A DNA stretch of 33,796 nucleotides from Ruminococcus sp. (lineage in GTDB: Bacteria > Bacillota > Clostridia > Oscillospirales > Ruminococcaceae), in contig JAFWSI010000068.1 in the NCBI GenBank assembly GCA_017519415.1, forward strand, positions 1-33,796, given 5' to 3'. Both the position numbers and the translations under genes were made by a program. The notes below the pieces were generated by a model. That model was not told the origin of the DNA. It made no database searches and worked only from the letters and a program-made list of their open reading frames with translations. Below, in pieces: positions 6,966 to 16,033 of this stretch. The first letter of the stretch is position 1. Each line of letters starts with the position of its first letter.

Positions 6966-7280
6966 CTAATATTTATTTGATTCGCGGGTATCGACCTCTG
7001 TAACGGTGACGCTCCCGTCGGGCCTTTCGATCATCCATTTCAGAATATCGCCTTCTTTTTCTGTGTGGAGCCTTCCGCCCATACCTCCGATATCTGCTCC
7101 GAGGAAAAAGCTGATCGCATAAACGGGACATTCTTTAAGACAGCTCGTGCAGCCCCAGCAGTCGCGGGGGTATCTGATGAACGCTTTTCCGTCCCTGCCG
7201 AGAGCGATAAGCGTGCCGGGGCATACATCGCGGCATTTTCCGCAGCCGACACATTTCTGACTGTTTATCTCGATGCTCAC
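6966..7280 (-). CDS. aprB: Adenylylsulfate reductase beta-type ferredoxin subunit (AprB-like)
   Basis: A 104-aa protein with two 4Fe-4S clusters. The first set is C10-x2-C13-x2-C16-x3-C20-P; the second is C41-x2-C44-x2-C47-x3-C51-P. The Trp next to the second cluster (DCWGCTSC) is the arrangement seen in AprB, which passes electrons to the flavin of AprA. Dissimilatory AprB proteins are about 150 or more residues with a long tail that wraps around AprA; here only about 50 residues follow the clusters. Start overlaps the aprA stop by four bases, so the pair is coupled. The product is cytoplasmic, and the electron donor is not encoded here. Confidence 0.88.
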   Translation of the reverse strand: MSIEINSQKCVGCGKCRDVCPGTLIALGRDGKAFIRYPRDCWGCTSCLKECPVYAISFFLGADIGGMGGRLHTEKEGDILKWMIERPDGSVTVTEVDTRESNKY

Positions 7281-8932
7281 CCCTTGCTCACGCTCCTTAA
7301 AATGATCTCTGTCCTGCCGTTTTCAAAACGGGAATTCACAAACACATTCCAATGCTCGTCGTCGCGTTCGGGATGATCAGTATTCCCGGCAAAGCCCGCC
7401 CAGCGGGTCTCCTTTCTCGCCCTCAGATGAGCGATCACCGTTTTGCAGACGGTAAGGCGCTCCCGCAGCTCATAGATATACATAAGCTCCTGCGGATCTT
7501 TTGCGCGAAGGCTGTCTGAAAGGCCTTCAAGCTGTATGATGCGTTTTTCGGCTATGCCGAGACTTTTTTCGGAAAAGCGGTAGTTCGTTTTTATGCCGCC
7601 CGCATAGCTGTCCATAACTGTCTGCATAGCTTCTTCAAGCTGTTCTGCCGAATACGGACTGTCGGAGCCGTCAAGGAAACGCTCGGCTTCGCTCAGGTGT
7701 CGTACTGCGCTTTCTTCGCTGATGCCCGCAGGCTTGTTTCCGTCAAGATAACGCAGCATTGCCTGTGCCGCTATCTCACCCTCTGCGAGAGCTCCCGTGA
7801 CATACTTCTGCGGGGCTCCGCCAGCGACATCCCCAGCGGCGTACAGCCCTTGAATAGTGGTGGCGCGGTCGGTATCCACCCAGAAGCCGCTTGCCGTATG
7901 TCCTCCGACGATATAAGGCTCTGTTCCCTCGATCTCAACATTGCTTTTTCCCGGAAGCTCTCCGCTTTCAAGCCATTTGAGGGTCTGCGAGGGAGCCATG
8001 TTCAGGTATGCTTTGAGAAGCGACTGCTCCTGCTGTTCCGATATCCCCTCGGTACGCAGGAAGCAGGGGCCTCTGCCCGCAGAATTTTCGGCAGTCGTGC
8101 CGTACACACGCTCCGAAGTCGTAAGACCGTATTTATGCTCATAGACCTCTCCAAGTGCGTTTATCTGCTTTGCACCGACGCCCTGTGCGAGAGTTCCCGT
8201 GGGCGCTATCGTGTCCTTGCAGCGCAGTGCGATAAAGCGCATCTCGAATGTTGTCATCTCGGCGCCGTGACGTATGCCCATAGCATATCCTGCCCCGGTG
8301 TTGAACGGACAGTACCACATCTTATGCCGTGAAAATCCGGGATTGTTGGGCTTATAAAGTCCTGCCGCGCCACCCGTTGCGATAAGTACGGCAGATGCCT
8401 CGATGATGTAGAACGTTCCGTCATCGATGCCTATCCCGAATGCACCGTTGATCCTATTTCCGGTGACGTCGATGTCCGTGATGTTCACCCGATTGAGTAC
8501 CCTCACATTCGGGTGACGCTGTGCCATTCCCGCAAGCAGAGGCTTGATGTTCTCGCCGTTTATCTTGATGTTTCGGTTTCCTCGTGCGACGTATTTCCCC
8601 TGCTCATCCTTGAGGATGACGAGGCCCTCACGGTCAAGCCTTTCAGTAACTGCGTTCAGACGCTGCGACATTGTCAGCAGAAGATCCTCGCGTGCGATAC
8701 CGTGAGCATCCTTTACGCAGTAATCGACGTAATCCTGCGGCGTCCTTCCCTCTGTGATATACGCATTGAGCGCATTGACTCCTGCGGCAAGACAGCCGCT
8801 CCGCTTTATGTGTGCTTTTTCACAGATAAGTATCTGCTTATCCGAGTTTTCGGCGGCGGTGACAGCCGTATAACAGCCCGCCGTTCCGCCTCCTATGATA
8901 AGGATATCCGTTTTTATTCTTTCAGACTTCAT
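7277..8932 (-). CDS. aprA: Adenylylsulfate reductase alpha-type flavoprotein (AprA-like)
   Basis: A 551-aa FAD protein of the succinate dehydrogenase/fumarate reductase/AprA superfamily. The dinucleotide motif GGGTAGC is at 14-20. A second FAD contact region (LIATGGAAGLYKPN) lies near 190, and GLYAAGDVAGGAPQKYVTGAL near 390. Within this operon the expected reaction is APS reduction to sulfite and AMP, taking electrons from the adjacent ferredoxin subunit. It is clearly shorter than dissimilatory AprA (roughly 620-660 residues). An alternative identity as a fumarate-reductase-like flavoprotein cannot be excluded from motifs alone, but the AprB-type partner and the cysDN and sulfite reductase neighbours make APS reductase far more likely. 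Start and stop both overlap their neighbours by four bases. Confidence 0.88.
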   Translation of the reverse strand: MKSERIKTDILIIGGGTAGCYTAVTAAENSDKQILICEKAHIKRSGCLAAGVNALNAYITEGRTPQDYVDYCVKDAHGIAREDLLLTMSQRLNAVTERLDREGLVILKDEQGKYVARGNRNIKINGENIKPLLAGMAQRHPNVRVLNRVNITDIDVTGNRINGAFGIGIDDGTFYIIEASAVLIATGGAAGLYKPNNPGFSRHKMWYCPFNTGAGYAMGIRHGAEMTTFEMRFIALRCKDTIAPTGTLAQGVGAKQINALGEVYEHKYGLTTSERVYGTTAENSAGRGPCFLRTEGISEQQEQSLLKAYLNMAPSQTLKWLESGELPGKSNVEIEGTEPYIVGGHTASGFWVDTDRATTIQGLYAAGDVAGGAPQKYVTGALAEGEIAAQAMLRYLDGNKPAGISEESAVRHLSEAERFLDGSDSPYSAEQLEEAMQTVMDSYAGGIKTNYRFSEKSLGIAEKRIIQLEGLSDSLRAKDPQELMYIYELRERLTVCKTVIAHLRARKETRWAGFAGNTDHPERDDEHWNVFVNSRFENGRTEIILRSVSKG

Positions 8933-9789
8933 TTGTTGATCGCCTCAAGTATAACCTTATCGAACTCCTCGCGCCCTACTCTGTCAAGAGTAAAGCGGAA
9001 GCGTTCACTCGGCTTGGCATTTGCCTCAAAGAAACCGATAGCTGCATCGCAGACACGCAGCAGAGCATCGTGATCCTCGATAAAAGGCACGGTCGGCTCA
9101 CCCTTGGCGATACTGTTGCCGAAAAGCCCTCCGAAAGACACGATATATCCGCTGACCGTATCCCATGCATCGGTCGGGCAGACCTTGACGCATCTGCCGC
9201 AGTAATTGCATTTTTTGTTATCTACTGTGATCCTGCCGTTTTCTCTGCTTATCGCTTTGCTCCGGCAGATCTTCTCGCAGAGCCCGCAGTTTATGCAGTC
9301 GCTTTCTTTCCAGCTGACTTTCAGTCCGCCCTTTATGCCGAGGTCGTTTTCCTCTGCTTTGAGGCAGTTGTTCTGACATCCCGTGATGCCGAACTTGAAC
9401 TTGTGCGGCAGCTCTCTTGCAAAGTAGCGCTCGTCAAGCTCCTTAGCCAGCGCGTAAGTATCAATGCATCCGCTGGGACAGATCGCATTTCCCTGGCAGG
9501 CGGTAATGGTCCTTACCCTCGGTCCGCAGACACCGGGCTCGACGCCGCCTTCTGCAAGCGCATCCTTTACCTCGTCGATCTTATCGAGCTTGATGAACGG
9601 TATCTCGATGCTCTGCCGGGAGGTCAGATGCACATGACCGTCACCGTATTTCTCGGACACCTCCGCGATCTTTGCGAGCTGTCCCGCCGTGACATTTCCC
9701 CCGACGATACGAAGTCTGAGAGAGAAATTGTTTTTCTGCTTCTGCTGCATGAAGCCGCCTTTTTTTAAAGTCGAGTAATCCGCTGCCAT
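8929..9789 (-). CDS. Compact siroheme/4Fe-4S sulfite reductase (AsrC-like)
   Basis: A 286-aa redox enzyme expected to reduce sulfite to sulfide with six electrons. The N-terminal half (residues about 22-90) has the nitrite/sulfite reductase ferredoxin-like fold with HLTSRQSIEIP. The siroheme-cluster motif is complete: C98-x5-C104 and C138-x3-C142. Two ferredoxin-type clusters follow: C165/C168/C171/C175 and C194/C197/C200/C204. This order matches AsrC of anaerobic sulfite reductase, but no asrA or asrB is present. I start at ATG 9789 (MAADYSTL) behind AAGGAGAATTGAA; the longer ORF runs into hemL. It begins one base after the hemL stop, linking siroheme supply to the enzyme that uses it. Confidence 0.9.
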   Translation of the reverse strand: MAADYSTLKKGGFMQQKQKNNFSLRLRIVGGNVTAGQLAKIAEVSEKYGDGHVHLTSRQSIEIPFIKLDKIDEVKDALAEGGVEPGVCGPRVRTITACQGNAICPSGCIDTYALAKELDERYFARELPHKFKFGITGCQNNCLKAEENDLGIKGGLKVSWKESDCINCGLCEKICRSKAISRENGRITVDNKKCNYCGRCVKVCPTDAWDTVSGYIVSFGGLFGNSIAKGEPTVPFIEDHDALLRVCDAAIGFFEANAKPSERFRFTLDRVGREEFDKVILEAINK

Positions 9790-9790
9790 T

Positions 9791-11062
9791 TCAATTCTCC
9801 TTCGGTTTATAGTTTTCAATGATCTGCGCCGTGAGTGCGATATCCTGGTCGCTGTGAGCATAGGATATGAACATCGCCTCGAACTGTGAGGGTGCTGTGT
9901 AGATGCCGTTTTTCAGCAGATAACGGAAATAATCTGCATAAGCCCCTCTGTCAGCAGTCTGTGCCGACTCGTAGTCTGTGACCTTGTTATCGGTGAAAAA
10001 CACCGTCATCAGCGAGCCGCACCTGTTCACGTTCAGCCCCGCTTTCTTGGCGGCATTTTCCAGCACAGCCGCCTTTCGGTCAAGGGCTTCATAGAGGTCT
10101 GGGGTCTGCTCGAGCTGAGTTATCTGAGCTATGCCCGCAGCCGTCGCTATGGGGTTGCCCGAGAGCGTTCCTGCCTGATAAACTGCCCCCAGGGGAGCGA
10201 TCTGCTCCATTATCTCACGCCACCCGCCGTAGGCTGCAAGAGGCATACCGCCTCCTACTATCTTCCCGAGAACCGTCAGGTCGGGGGTGATGCCGTAATA
10301 CTGCTGTGCGCCGCCTATTGAAAGCCTGAACCCTGTTATGACCTCGTCGAAGATCAGCAGCGCACCGTACTGCGAGGTTATCTCCCGAAGCTCTCCGAGA
10401 AAGCCGTCCCCTGGAGTGACTACTCCCATGTTCGCGGCGCAGGGCTCGACTATAACAGCGGCGATGCTGTCGGGGGATCTCTCAAACAGCTCCCGCACCG
10501 AGTCGGCATTGTTGTACCTTGCGGAGAGTGTGTTGTCGGTGAAGCCCGAGGGCACTCCCGCGCTGTCGGGTATGGAATCCGTCAGCAGTCCCGAGCCGCT
10601 CTTGACCAGCAGTCCGTCGGAATGGCCGTGATAGCAGCCGTCGAATTTGATGATCCTGCTGCGCTTTGTAAAGCCCCTTGCGGCGCGGACTGCGCTCATG
10701 ACCGCCTCGGTGCCGGAGCTGACAAGGCGGATAAGCTCCATAGAGGGGAAGTGCGCCTTGATTTTCTCAGCAAGGATGATCTCCCCCTCGTGACAGGCTC
10801 CGAAGGTAAGACCCCGCTCACAGGCTTTTGTGACCGCTCCGATAACAGCGGGATGTGCGTGCCCGAGAATATCGGGTCCCCAGGAGCAGACGTAGTCGAT
10901 GTATTCATTTCCGTCGGCGTCGGTTATCCTGTCGCCCTGCGCCTTCGAGATAAAAAGCGGCTCTGCGCCCACGCTCCCGAAAGCCCTGACAGGGCTGTTC
11001 ACGCCTCCCGGCATCAGCCCCAGGGCTTTTTTGAACAGCGCCGATGATCTTTGTGTGTTCAT
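9791..11062 (-). CDS. hemL: Glutamate-1-semialdehyde 2,1-aminomutase
   Basis: A 423-aa PLP enzyme of aminotransferase class III that converts glutamate-1-semialdehyde to 5-aminolevulinate, the second step of the C5 tetrapyrrole pathway. Family blocks are intact: [12 protein letters not shown] at the N-terminus, [45 protein letters not shown], and the PLP-lysine region [17 protein letters not shown] at about residue 260. Length is normal. The start overlaps the hemB stop by four bases, and its stop is one base before the sulfite reductase start. Its position in the sulfate operon indicates dedication to siroheme. Confidence 0.96.
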   Translation of the reverse strand: MNTQRSSALFKKALGLMPGGVNSPVRAFGSVGAEPLFISKAQGDRITDADGNEYIDYVCSWGPDILGHAHPAVIGAVTKACERGLTFGACHEGEIILAEKIKAHFPSMELIRLVSSGTEAVMSAVRAARGFTKRSRIIKFDGCYHGHSDGLLVKSGSGLLTDSIPDSAGVPSGFTDNTLSARYNNADSVRELFERSPDSIAAVIVEPCAANMGVVTPGDGFLGELREITSQYGALLIFDEVITGFRLSIGGAQQYYGITPDLTVLGKIVGGGMPLAAYGGWREIMEQIAPLGAVYQAGTLSGNPIATAAGIAQITQLEQTPDLYEALDRKAAVLENAAKKAGLNVNRCGSLMTVFFTDNKVTDYESAQTADRGAYADYFRYLLKNGIYTAPSQFEAMFISYAHSDQDIALTAQIIENYKPKEN

Positions 11063-12030
11063 GTTTCCTCCAGCCAGCGTACTGCATCAAGGGCGTGGTA
11101 GGTTATGATGATATCCGCTCCTGCACGCTTTATCGCAGTAAGATTTTCAAGTACTATCCGCCTCTCGTCTATCCAGCCCTTTGCCGCCGCAGCCTTGACC
11201 ATGCTGTATTCCCCGCTGACATTGTAGGCGGCGAGGGGCAGATCAAAACGCTGCTTTGCGCGGCTGATAATATCAAGATAGGCAAGGGCGGGCTTTACCA
11301 TAACGATATCCGCGCCCTCATCAATGTCGTCCGCCACCTCACGGAGAGCCTCATTCCCGTTTGAAGGCTCCATCTGATAGGTGCGTCTGTCCCCGAAGGA
11401 GGGCGCTGAATGTGCGGCGTCCCGGAAGGGCGAATAGTATCCCGAGGCGAACTTGGCGCTGTATGACATTATGGGCGTGTTGATATGCCCCGCCCCGTCA
11501 AGAGCCTCCCTTATGGCTGCGACCCGCCCGTCCATCATATCCGAGGGGGCGATGATATCCGCACCCGCACTGGCAAGGCTGACGGACATTTTCGCAAGCA
11601 GGGGCAGCGTTTCGTCGTTTTGTATCTCGCCCTCATGCACCAGTCCGCAATGCCCGTGAGAGGTGTACTCGCAGAGACAAACATCTGCGATAACAAGTAT
11701 TTTGGGATAGTTCTCCTTGATGAAACGAACCGCCCGCTGAGTTATCCCTTCGTCATTGTATGCCTCGCTGCCGACCTCGTCCTTGTGCTTTGGTATGCCG
11801 AACAACAGCACACCCCCTATCCCGCTTTCACGCACACGGTCAAGCTCCTCGTCCAGCCTGTCGAGAGACCACTGATATATCCCCGGCATAGACTCCACCG
11901 GGTTCTTGATATTCTCCCCCTCGGCAATGAATATGGGGTATATCAGAGAGCTTTTGTCCACTCTCGTTTCACGCACCAGCGATCTCAGATTTTCAGTCGA
12001 TCTGAGCCGTCTGAATCTTTTCATTTTCAA
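11059..12030 (-). CDS. hemB: Porphobilinogen synthase
   Basis: A 323-aa 5-aminolevulinate dehydratase that condenses two ALA molecules into porphobilinogen. The zinc-site cysteines are seen in [14 protein letters not shown]. The two active-site lysines are in [16 protein letters not shown] and in [10 protein letters not shown]. Length fits the family. It overlaps cobA-hemD upstream and hemL downstream by four bases each, in the middle of the tetrapyrrole block. The zinc-type Cys triad distinguishes it from the Mg-dependent form. Confidence 0.96.
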   Translation of the reverse strand: MKMKRFRRLRSTENLRSLVRETRVDKSSLIYPIFIAEGENIKNPVESMPGIYQWSLDRLDEELDRVRESGIGGVLLFGIPKHKDEVGSEAYNDEGITQRAVRFIKENYPKILVIADVCLCEYTSHGHCGLVHEGEIQNDETLPLLAKMSVSLASAGADIIAPSDMMDGRVAAIREALDGAGHINTPIMSYSAKFASGYYSPFRDAAHSAPSFGDRRTYQMEPSNGNEALREVADDIDEGADIVMVKPALAYLDIISRAKQRFDLPLAAYNVSGEYSMVKAAAAKGWIDERRIVLENLTAIKRAGADIIITYHALDAVRWLEET

Positions 12031-13466
12031 TTTCTCCTGTCATTTATTATCGAATCAAGTATGCCCTGTGCTGTCTGCTGTCCGGCGGTGAGGATCCTGC
12101 TGCCGAAATGCTTTGATGCCGTATCTGCGGTCTTTGAGCCGATGCAGACCACGGCTGTGTTTTCAGATATGCTGCTGCCGTTTTCAAAGAAACTGCGCAC
12201 TCCGAAAGAGCTGCCGAAAACCACATAGTCAGTATCGAAATGTATAGGCGGCAGCCCGCGGCTCACGGTGTCGTATATCTTCACGTCATCGTAAGCAACG
12301 CCCTTTCTTTCAAGTATCTCCCCAAGCTCGTCGGAGCCCAGGGCAGCCCGGAGTATCAGCACTCTGCCGACCCCCTCCGAGGCGAGCTTTTCAGCCAGGT
12401 CTTTGACATAAAAGCTCTCCGGGATGATATCTGGTATCAGACCGAAGGAGGAAAGAGCCTCGGCTGTCCCGCTGCCGACTGCGGCGATCTTCACTCCCGC
12501 AAGGGAGCGCAGGTCTATACGGTTTTCCCTGCAATGGTCGATGAACATTTCCGCACCGTAAGAGCTTGTAAAGGCGATACAGTCATAGCCTTCAAGTGCC
12601 GGGATAACGCCCTTTCTCACCGTCTGAACATGGGGGTATCTCTGCACCCCCGCTCCGTTTTTTTCGAGCAGCGAAGAAGTCTTCCCAACAAATTTTCCGC
12701 TGCCCGTCACGGTGACTGAAACGCCGTCCAAAGCGCCTTTTGAGATGCCGCACGAAAAGTCAAAGGCCGCTGCCTCCCCGACGACTATCACCGCAGGAGC
12801 GGTAAGCCCGGCTTTTTCGGCAGCGTCCGCAATATCTGCCAGGGCAGCCCGGACAGTCCGCTGCTTGGCGGTGCCGCCCTCGGAAATGACCGCCGCAGGG
12901 GTGAAGTTTCTTCTTTCTCCCCGGATGAGCCCCTCCGCGATCTCCCGAAGCGCCGCATATCCCATGAGGAACACGAGAGTTCCGTCAAGAGCTGCATACT
13001 TGGTAAAATCCCGGGAGCCCTCCGCCGTGTGCGCGGTTATAACGTGGAATGCGCGGCTCACGTTCCTGTGGGTCACTGGTATGCCCGCTAGTTCGGGAAC
13101 AGCCACCGAGGATGAGATCCCCGGCACGACCTCAAAAGCTATGCCCTGTTTTTTCAGCTCTGCGATCTCCTCGCCGCCCCGCCCGAATACAAAGGGGTCT
13201 CCGCCCTTGAGCCTTGCGACTGTGCGGCCTTCAAGGGCTTTTCGGGCGATCAGAGAATTGATATCCTCCTGCGAAGCGCTGTGTTTTCCCGAGCGTTTCC
13301 CGACGCAGATCAGTTCCGCATTTTCATCTGCATATCCGAGCAGAGCGGGGTCGATAAGCGCGTCGTAGATCACCGCATCGCATTTTTTCAGCGCATTCAG
13401 TCCGCGAACGGTCATAAGGTCATAGGCTCCGCAGCCCGCACCGATGATGTAAACATACCCGCTCAT
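12027..13466 (-). CDS. cobA-hemD: Uroporphyrinogen-III C-methyltransferase / uroporphyrinogen-III synthase fusion
   Basis: A 479-aa bifunctional protein. Residues 1 to about 245 are SAM-dependent uroporphyrinogen-III methyltransferase (SUMT): [18 protein letters not shown] at the N-terminus, then [17 protein letters not shown] and [22 protein letters not shown]. Residues about 246-479 are the two-lobed HemD fold, with TSSYGAEMF and VLILRA and a late [12 protein letters not shown]. Together the two domains make precorrin-2 from hydroxymethylbilane. CobA-HemD fusions are known in Clostridia. It overlaps hemC and hemB by four bases each. SUMT directs flux to siroheme or corrinoids; no later cobalamin genes are in the window. 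Confidence 0.95.
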   Translation of the reverse strand: MSGYVYIIGAGCGAYDLMTVRGLNALKKCDAVIYDALIDPALLGYADENAELICVGKRSGKHSASQEDINSLIARKALEGRTVARLKGGDPFVFGRGGEEIAELKKQGIAFEVVPGISSSVAVPELAGIPVTHRNVSRAFHVITAHTAEGSRDFTKYAALDGTLVFLMGYAALREIAEGLIRGERRNFTPAAVISEGGTAKQRTVRAALADIADAAEKAGLTAPAVIVVGEAAAFDFSCGISKGALDGVSVTVTGSGKFVGKTSSLLEKNGAGVQRYPHVQTVRKGVIPALEGYDCIAFTSSYGAEMFIDHCRENRIDLRSLAGVKIAAVGSGTAEALSSFGLIPDIIPESFYVKDLAEKLASEGVGRVLILRAALGSDELGEILERKGVAYDDVKIYDTVSRGLPPIHFDTDYVVFGSSFGVRSFFENGSSISENTAVVCIGSKTADTASKHFGSRILTAGQQTAQGILDSIINDRRN

Positions 13467-14314
13467 AGCTCTGAGACCAGCCTTTTCACAAGCTCAAAAC
13501 GCTCCTCTGCGGGGGCGCTGTCGGTCAGAATGGCGTGCTGATCCTTTGTGACGGTAAGGGTCATGATGCCGTCCTTTATCTCTGCCAGCGCCCCCACAGG
13601 GGATGAACAGCCAGCGTTCAGCAGCTCCAGCACAGCCCGCTCGGTCTCGAAGCATTTATAGGTGTCGCTGTCATTTACGCCCGACAGCAGTTCTGCGATA
13701 TCGTCCCTGCCCGACTGGATCGCGATTATCCCCTGACAGGGCGCAGGAACGAGAGACTTCGTGGAAATAAACGTGTAATCGAACCGCTTGTCCCCCAGCG
13801 CACCGAGCCTTGAAAGCCCCGCCGCCGCAAGGATGATACCGTCATACTGTCCCTCCGCCAGCTTGTTCAGGCGGGTATCGACGTTTCCTCTGATATCGAC
13901 TGTCTTTGTGTAGGGGAACAGCTTTTTTACTCCGTCGGCGCGGCGTGTGCTGCTCGTTCCGATGACGCTGCCTTTAAGCACTTCGTTTCGCCTTGTGACC
14001 AGCACATCGTTGGGGAAGGAGCGCCTGAGCACCGCACTTATCCGAGTACCCTCCGCAAGCTCCAGAGGCAGGTCTTTTGCGCTGTGAACTGCAATATCTA
14101 TCTCACCGCTTTGGAGCGCCTGCTCTATCTCGGAGATGAACACGCCCTTGCCCCCCAGCTTTTCCAGAGGCTTGTCAAGTATCACATCGCCCTTTGTGGT
14201 ATAGTATATCAGCTCGGTCTCCGCATCGGGATAAGCCTGTTTTATCGCATCAGCCGCAAGCTCCGACTGTATCAGCGCCAGCTTGCTTTTGCGCGTCCCT
14301 ATCCTGACTTTCAT
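13463..14314 (-). CDS. hemC: Hydroxymethylbilane synthase (porphobilinogen deaminase)
   Basis: A 283-aa enzyme that polymerises four porphobilinogens. Family marks: the RIGTRKSKLALIQSE N-terminus, GGKGVFISEIEQAL, HSAKDLP with the catalytic Asp, STRRADGVKK, and the dipyrromethane-cofactor cysteine in NAGCSSPVGA. It is somewhat shorter than the usual ~310 residues, mainly in the C-terminal domain. The start at 14314 is fixed by the conserved N-terminus, so the gene overlaps sirC by 65 nt in another frame, an unusually long overlap for this operon. The ribosome site, AAAGGATAAGAGATAACT, lies inside the end of sirC. Confidence 0.94.
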   Translation of the reverse strand: MKVRIGTRKSKLALIQSELAADAIKQAYPDAETELIYYTTKGDVILDKPLEKLGGKGVFISEIEQALQSGEIDIAVHSAKDLPLELAEGTRISAVLRRSFPNDVLVTRRNEVLKGSVIGTSSTRRADGVKKLFPYTKTVDIRGNVDTRLNKLAEGQYDGIILAAAGLSRLGALGDKRFDYTFISTKSLVPAPCQGIIAIQSGRDDIAELLSGVNDSDTYKCFETERAVLELLNAGCSSPVGALAEIKDGIMTLTVTKDQHAILTDSAPAEERFELVKRLVSEL

Positions 14315-14930
14315 AGTTATCTCTTATCCTTTCAAGACTTGAAGTTGTATCAAAATCACCGGCGTCATCACATTCGTAAAACAGCCTTATCAGCTCCGCT
14401 GCTGCCTGCGCACGCCGACTGTCCGTTTTGAACAGCCGGTGTATTTCCGGCCTTGCGGATGCGAGAGCCTCAAAGAGCCGCATCTCTTTTTCATCGAGAA
14501 GCTCCTCTATCTGTTTGCGCAGATGCTTTGCATAAGCGGGAGCGTTCCCGCCGGTGTTTATGCTGACGGTGACGCCGTCCTTATTCACAAGTGCGGGAAA
14601 GATGAACCCGCAGTTTTCGGGATCGTCCACCGTGTTCACGAGTAACTTGTTCTGCTCCTTGCACAGGCGGTAGATACGGGAGTTGAGCTCCCTGTCGTCC
14701 GTGGCTGCGATAACCGCAAATGCGCCTTCAAGATCGCTGTCCTCGAATCTCCGGTGTATCAGCGTTATGCCGAAAAGCTTATCAAATTCGCTGTCTGTCT
14801 CAGGTGCTACGACTTTGAGCTTCGCTCCGAATGGCATGAGCTTTTCGGCTTTCCTGAGTGCGACCTTCCCGCCGCCCGCTATCAGGACAGTCCTGCCTGC
14901 AAGGTCGATGCAGAAGGGAAAATATGCCAC
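14250..14930 (-). CDS. sirC: Precorrin-2 dehydrogenase (SirC/Met8p-type)
   Basis: A 226-aa NAD-dependent enzyme that oxidises precorrin-2 to sirohydrochlorin. The Rossmann motif AGGGKVALRKAEKL is at residues 18-31. The conserved VNTVDDPENCGF block with candidate catalytic Asp is near 95, and SINTGGNAPAYAKHLR follows. No separate sirohydrochlorin ferrochelatase (SirB) is in the operon, so this protein may also insert iron, as yeast Met8p does; that is inference. The start lies two bases after the hemA stop. The C-terminal ~25 residues overlap hemC and may be dispensable. Confidence 0.9.
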   Translation of the reverse strand: MAYFPFCIDLAGRTVLIAGGGKVALRKAEKLMPFGAKLKVVAPETDSEFDKLFGITLIHRRFEDSDLEGAFAVIAATDDRELNSRIYRLCKEQNKLLVNTVDDPENCGFIFPALVNKDGVTVSINTGGNAPAYAKHLRKQIEELLDEKEMRLFEALASARPEIHRLFKTDSRRAQAAAELIRLFYECDDAGDFDTTSSLERIRDNYESQDRDAQKQAGADTVGACG

Positions 14931-14932
14931 CT

Positions 14933-16030
14933 TTATTCCTCCAGTTTTCCGATGATGTCAAGCACAGCCGAGAACTGCTCGCTGTTGAGCCCGTCCCGGA
15001 GCTTGTAAAGCAGCTTTTCAAAGGTGAGCTTTCCTGCGGCGCGTTTGGCCTCTGCCAGCCCCGGCAGGAACCGGCTGAAGGTGAGCTTTTTCAGCAGCTC
15101 GTCAAGCTCCTCCTCGATAATGGATTCCGCCTGCTCCGCTGCCGACATTTTCAGCTCGCAGCCCCGCTGTGCAGCTGCACCGATGTCGTCGATATCAATG
15201 AGCCTTACCCCGTCAAGCTCAGATACACCCCGCTCTATATCGTGGGGAACGGCAAGGTCTATCAGCAGCCGGGGCTTGCGGGTGTGCAGGGCTTCTCTCA
15301 GCCGCTTTGCAGTGAGAGTAAAATGGGGGCTGGAGGTGGAGCTTATTATGCAGTCCGCTTCGTCGGCGTATTTGTATCTGTCATCGTAAGCCACCGTCCT
15401 GACGTTCTTCCGGTCAAGGGCTACCCCCGAATGGGAGCGGGATGTACGGGTTATATGCACATTCGGATGGCAGAGCAGATTTTTCAGCGTGGATGAGCCT
15501 ATCTTCCCCGATGAACCTATCATCAGGATGTTCACGGCTTCGCCCGAGCCTGTGGCTTCATTGGCTGCAACTGTGGCTGCCGAAGCGGGAGTTTTTGAAA
15601 GTGCAGTCTCGGTCTTGACCCTCTTTGCCGCCGTGACAGCCGCCTGAAATACGGTGTTGAGCTCGGTGCTTGTAGTGCCGTCCTCTGCGGCTTCGGAGTA
15701 TGCCTCCTTGACCTGCCGCAGTATCTCGTCCTCGCCGATTATCATTGAGTCCAGCCCGCTTGCCACCCGGAACAGATGCCTCACAGCACCGTTTCCCTCG
15801 TAGGAATAAACCAGCTCTGCAGTATCCTCAACTCCCGACAGCTTAGACAGCAGAGCTGCCGCCCTGTCGGGGTCGCTGTCCGAAAAGAACAGCTCCGTCC
15901 GGTTGCAGGTGCAAAGCACGACTGAGCTTCCCAGAGCATGACGCAGCTTTGAACGCTTCTCCTTATCGAAGGCAAACCGCTCACGCACCGAGGCGTCGGC
16001 TTTTCGGTAATTTATACTCAGGCACAGCAT
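14933..16030 (-). CDS. hemA: Glutamyl-tRNA reductase
   Basis: A 365-aa first enzyme of the C5 pathway; it reduces glutamyl-tRNA(Glu) to glutamate-1-semialdehyde. The catalytic cysteine C42 is in LCTCNRTE. The substrate block SGLDSMIIGEDEILRQVK follows, and the NADPH-binding MIGSSGKIGSSTLKNL is near 170. The C-terminal dimerisation helix region is present but short, so the protein is about 50 residues below the usual ~415. The start is three bases after the cysA stop, so tetrapyrrole synthesis is joined directly to sulfate import. Confidence 0.94.
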   Translation of the reverse strand: MLCLSINYRKADASVRERFAFDKEKRSKLRHALGSSVVLCTCNRTELFFSDSDPDRAAALLSKLSGVEDTAELVYSYEGNGAVRHLFRVASGLDSMIIGEDEILRQVKEAYSEAAEDGTTSTELNTVFQAAVTAAKRVKTETALSKTPASAATVAANEATGSGEAVNILMIGSSGKIGSSTLKNLLCHPNVHITRTSRSHSGVALDRKNVRTVAYDDRYKYADEADCIISSTSSPHFTLTAKRLREALHTRKPRLLIDLAVPHDIERGVSELDGVRLIDIDDIGAAAQRGCELKMSAAEQAESIIEEELDELLKKLTFSRFLPGLAEAKRAAGKLTFEKLLYKLRDGLNSEQFSAVLDIIGKLEE

Positions 16031-16033
16031 GAT

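Noticed and set aside
7277-8932. AprA-like gene as fumarate reductase or L-aspartate oxidase
   Set aside because: Superfamily motifs alone allow it, but the AprB-type partner with CysDN and sulfite reductase in one operon strongly favours APS reductase.
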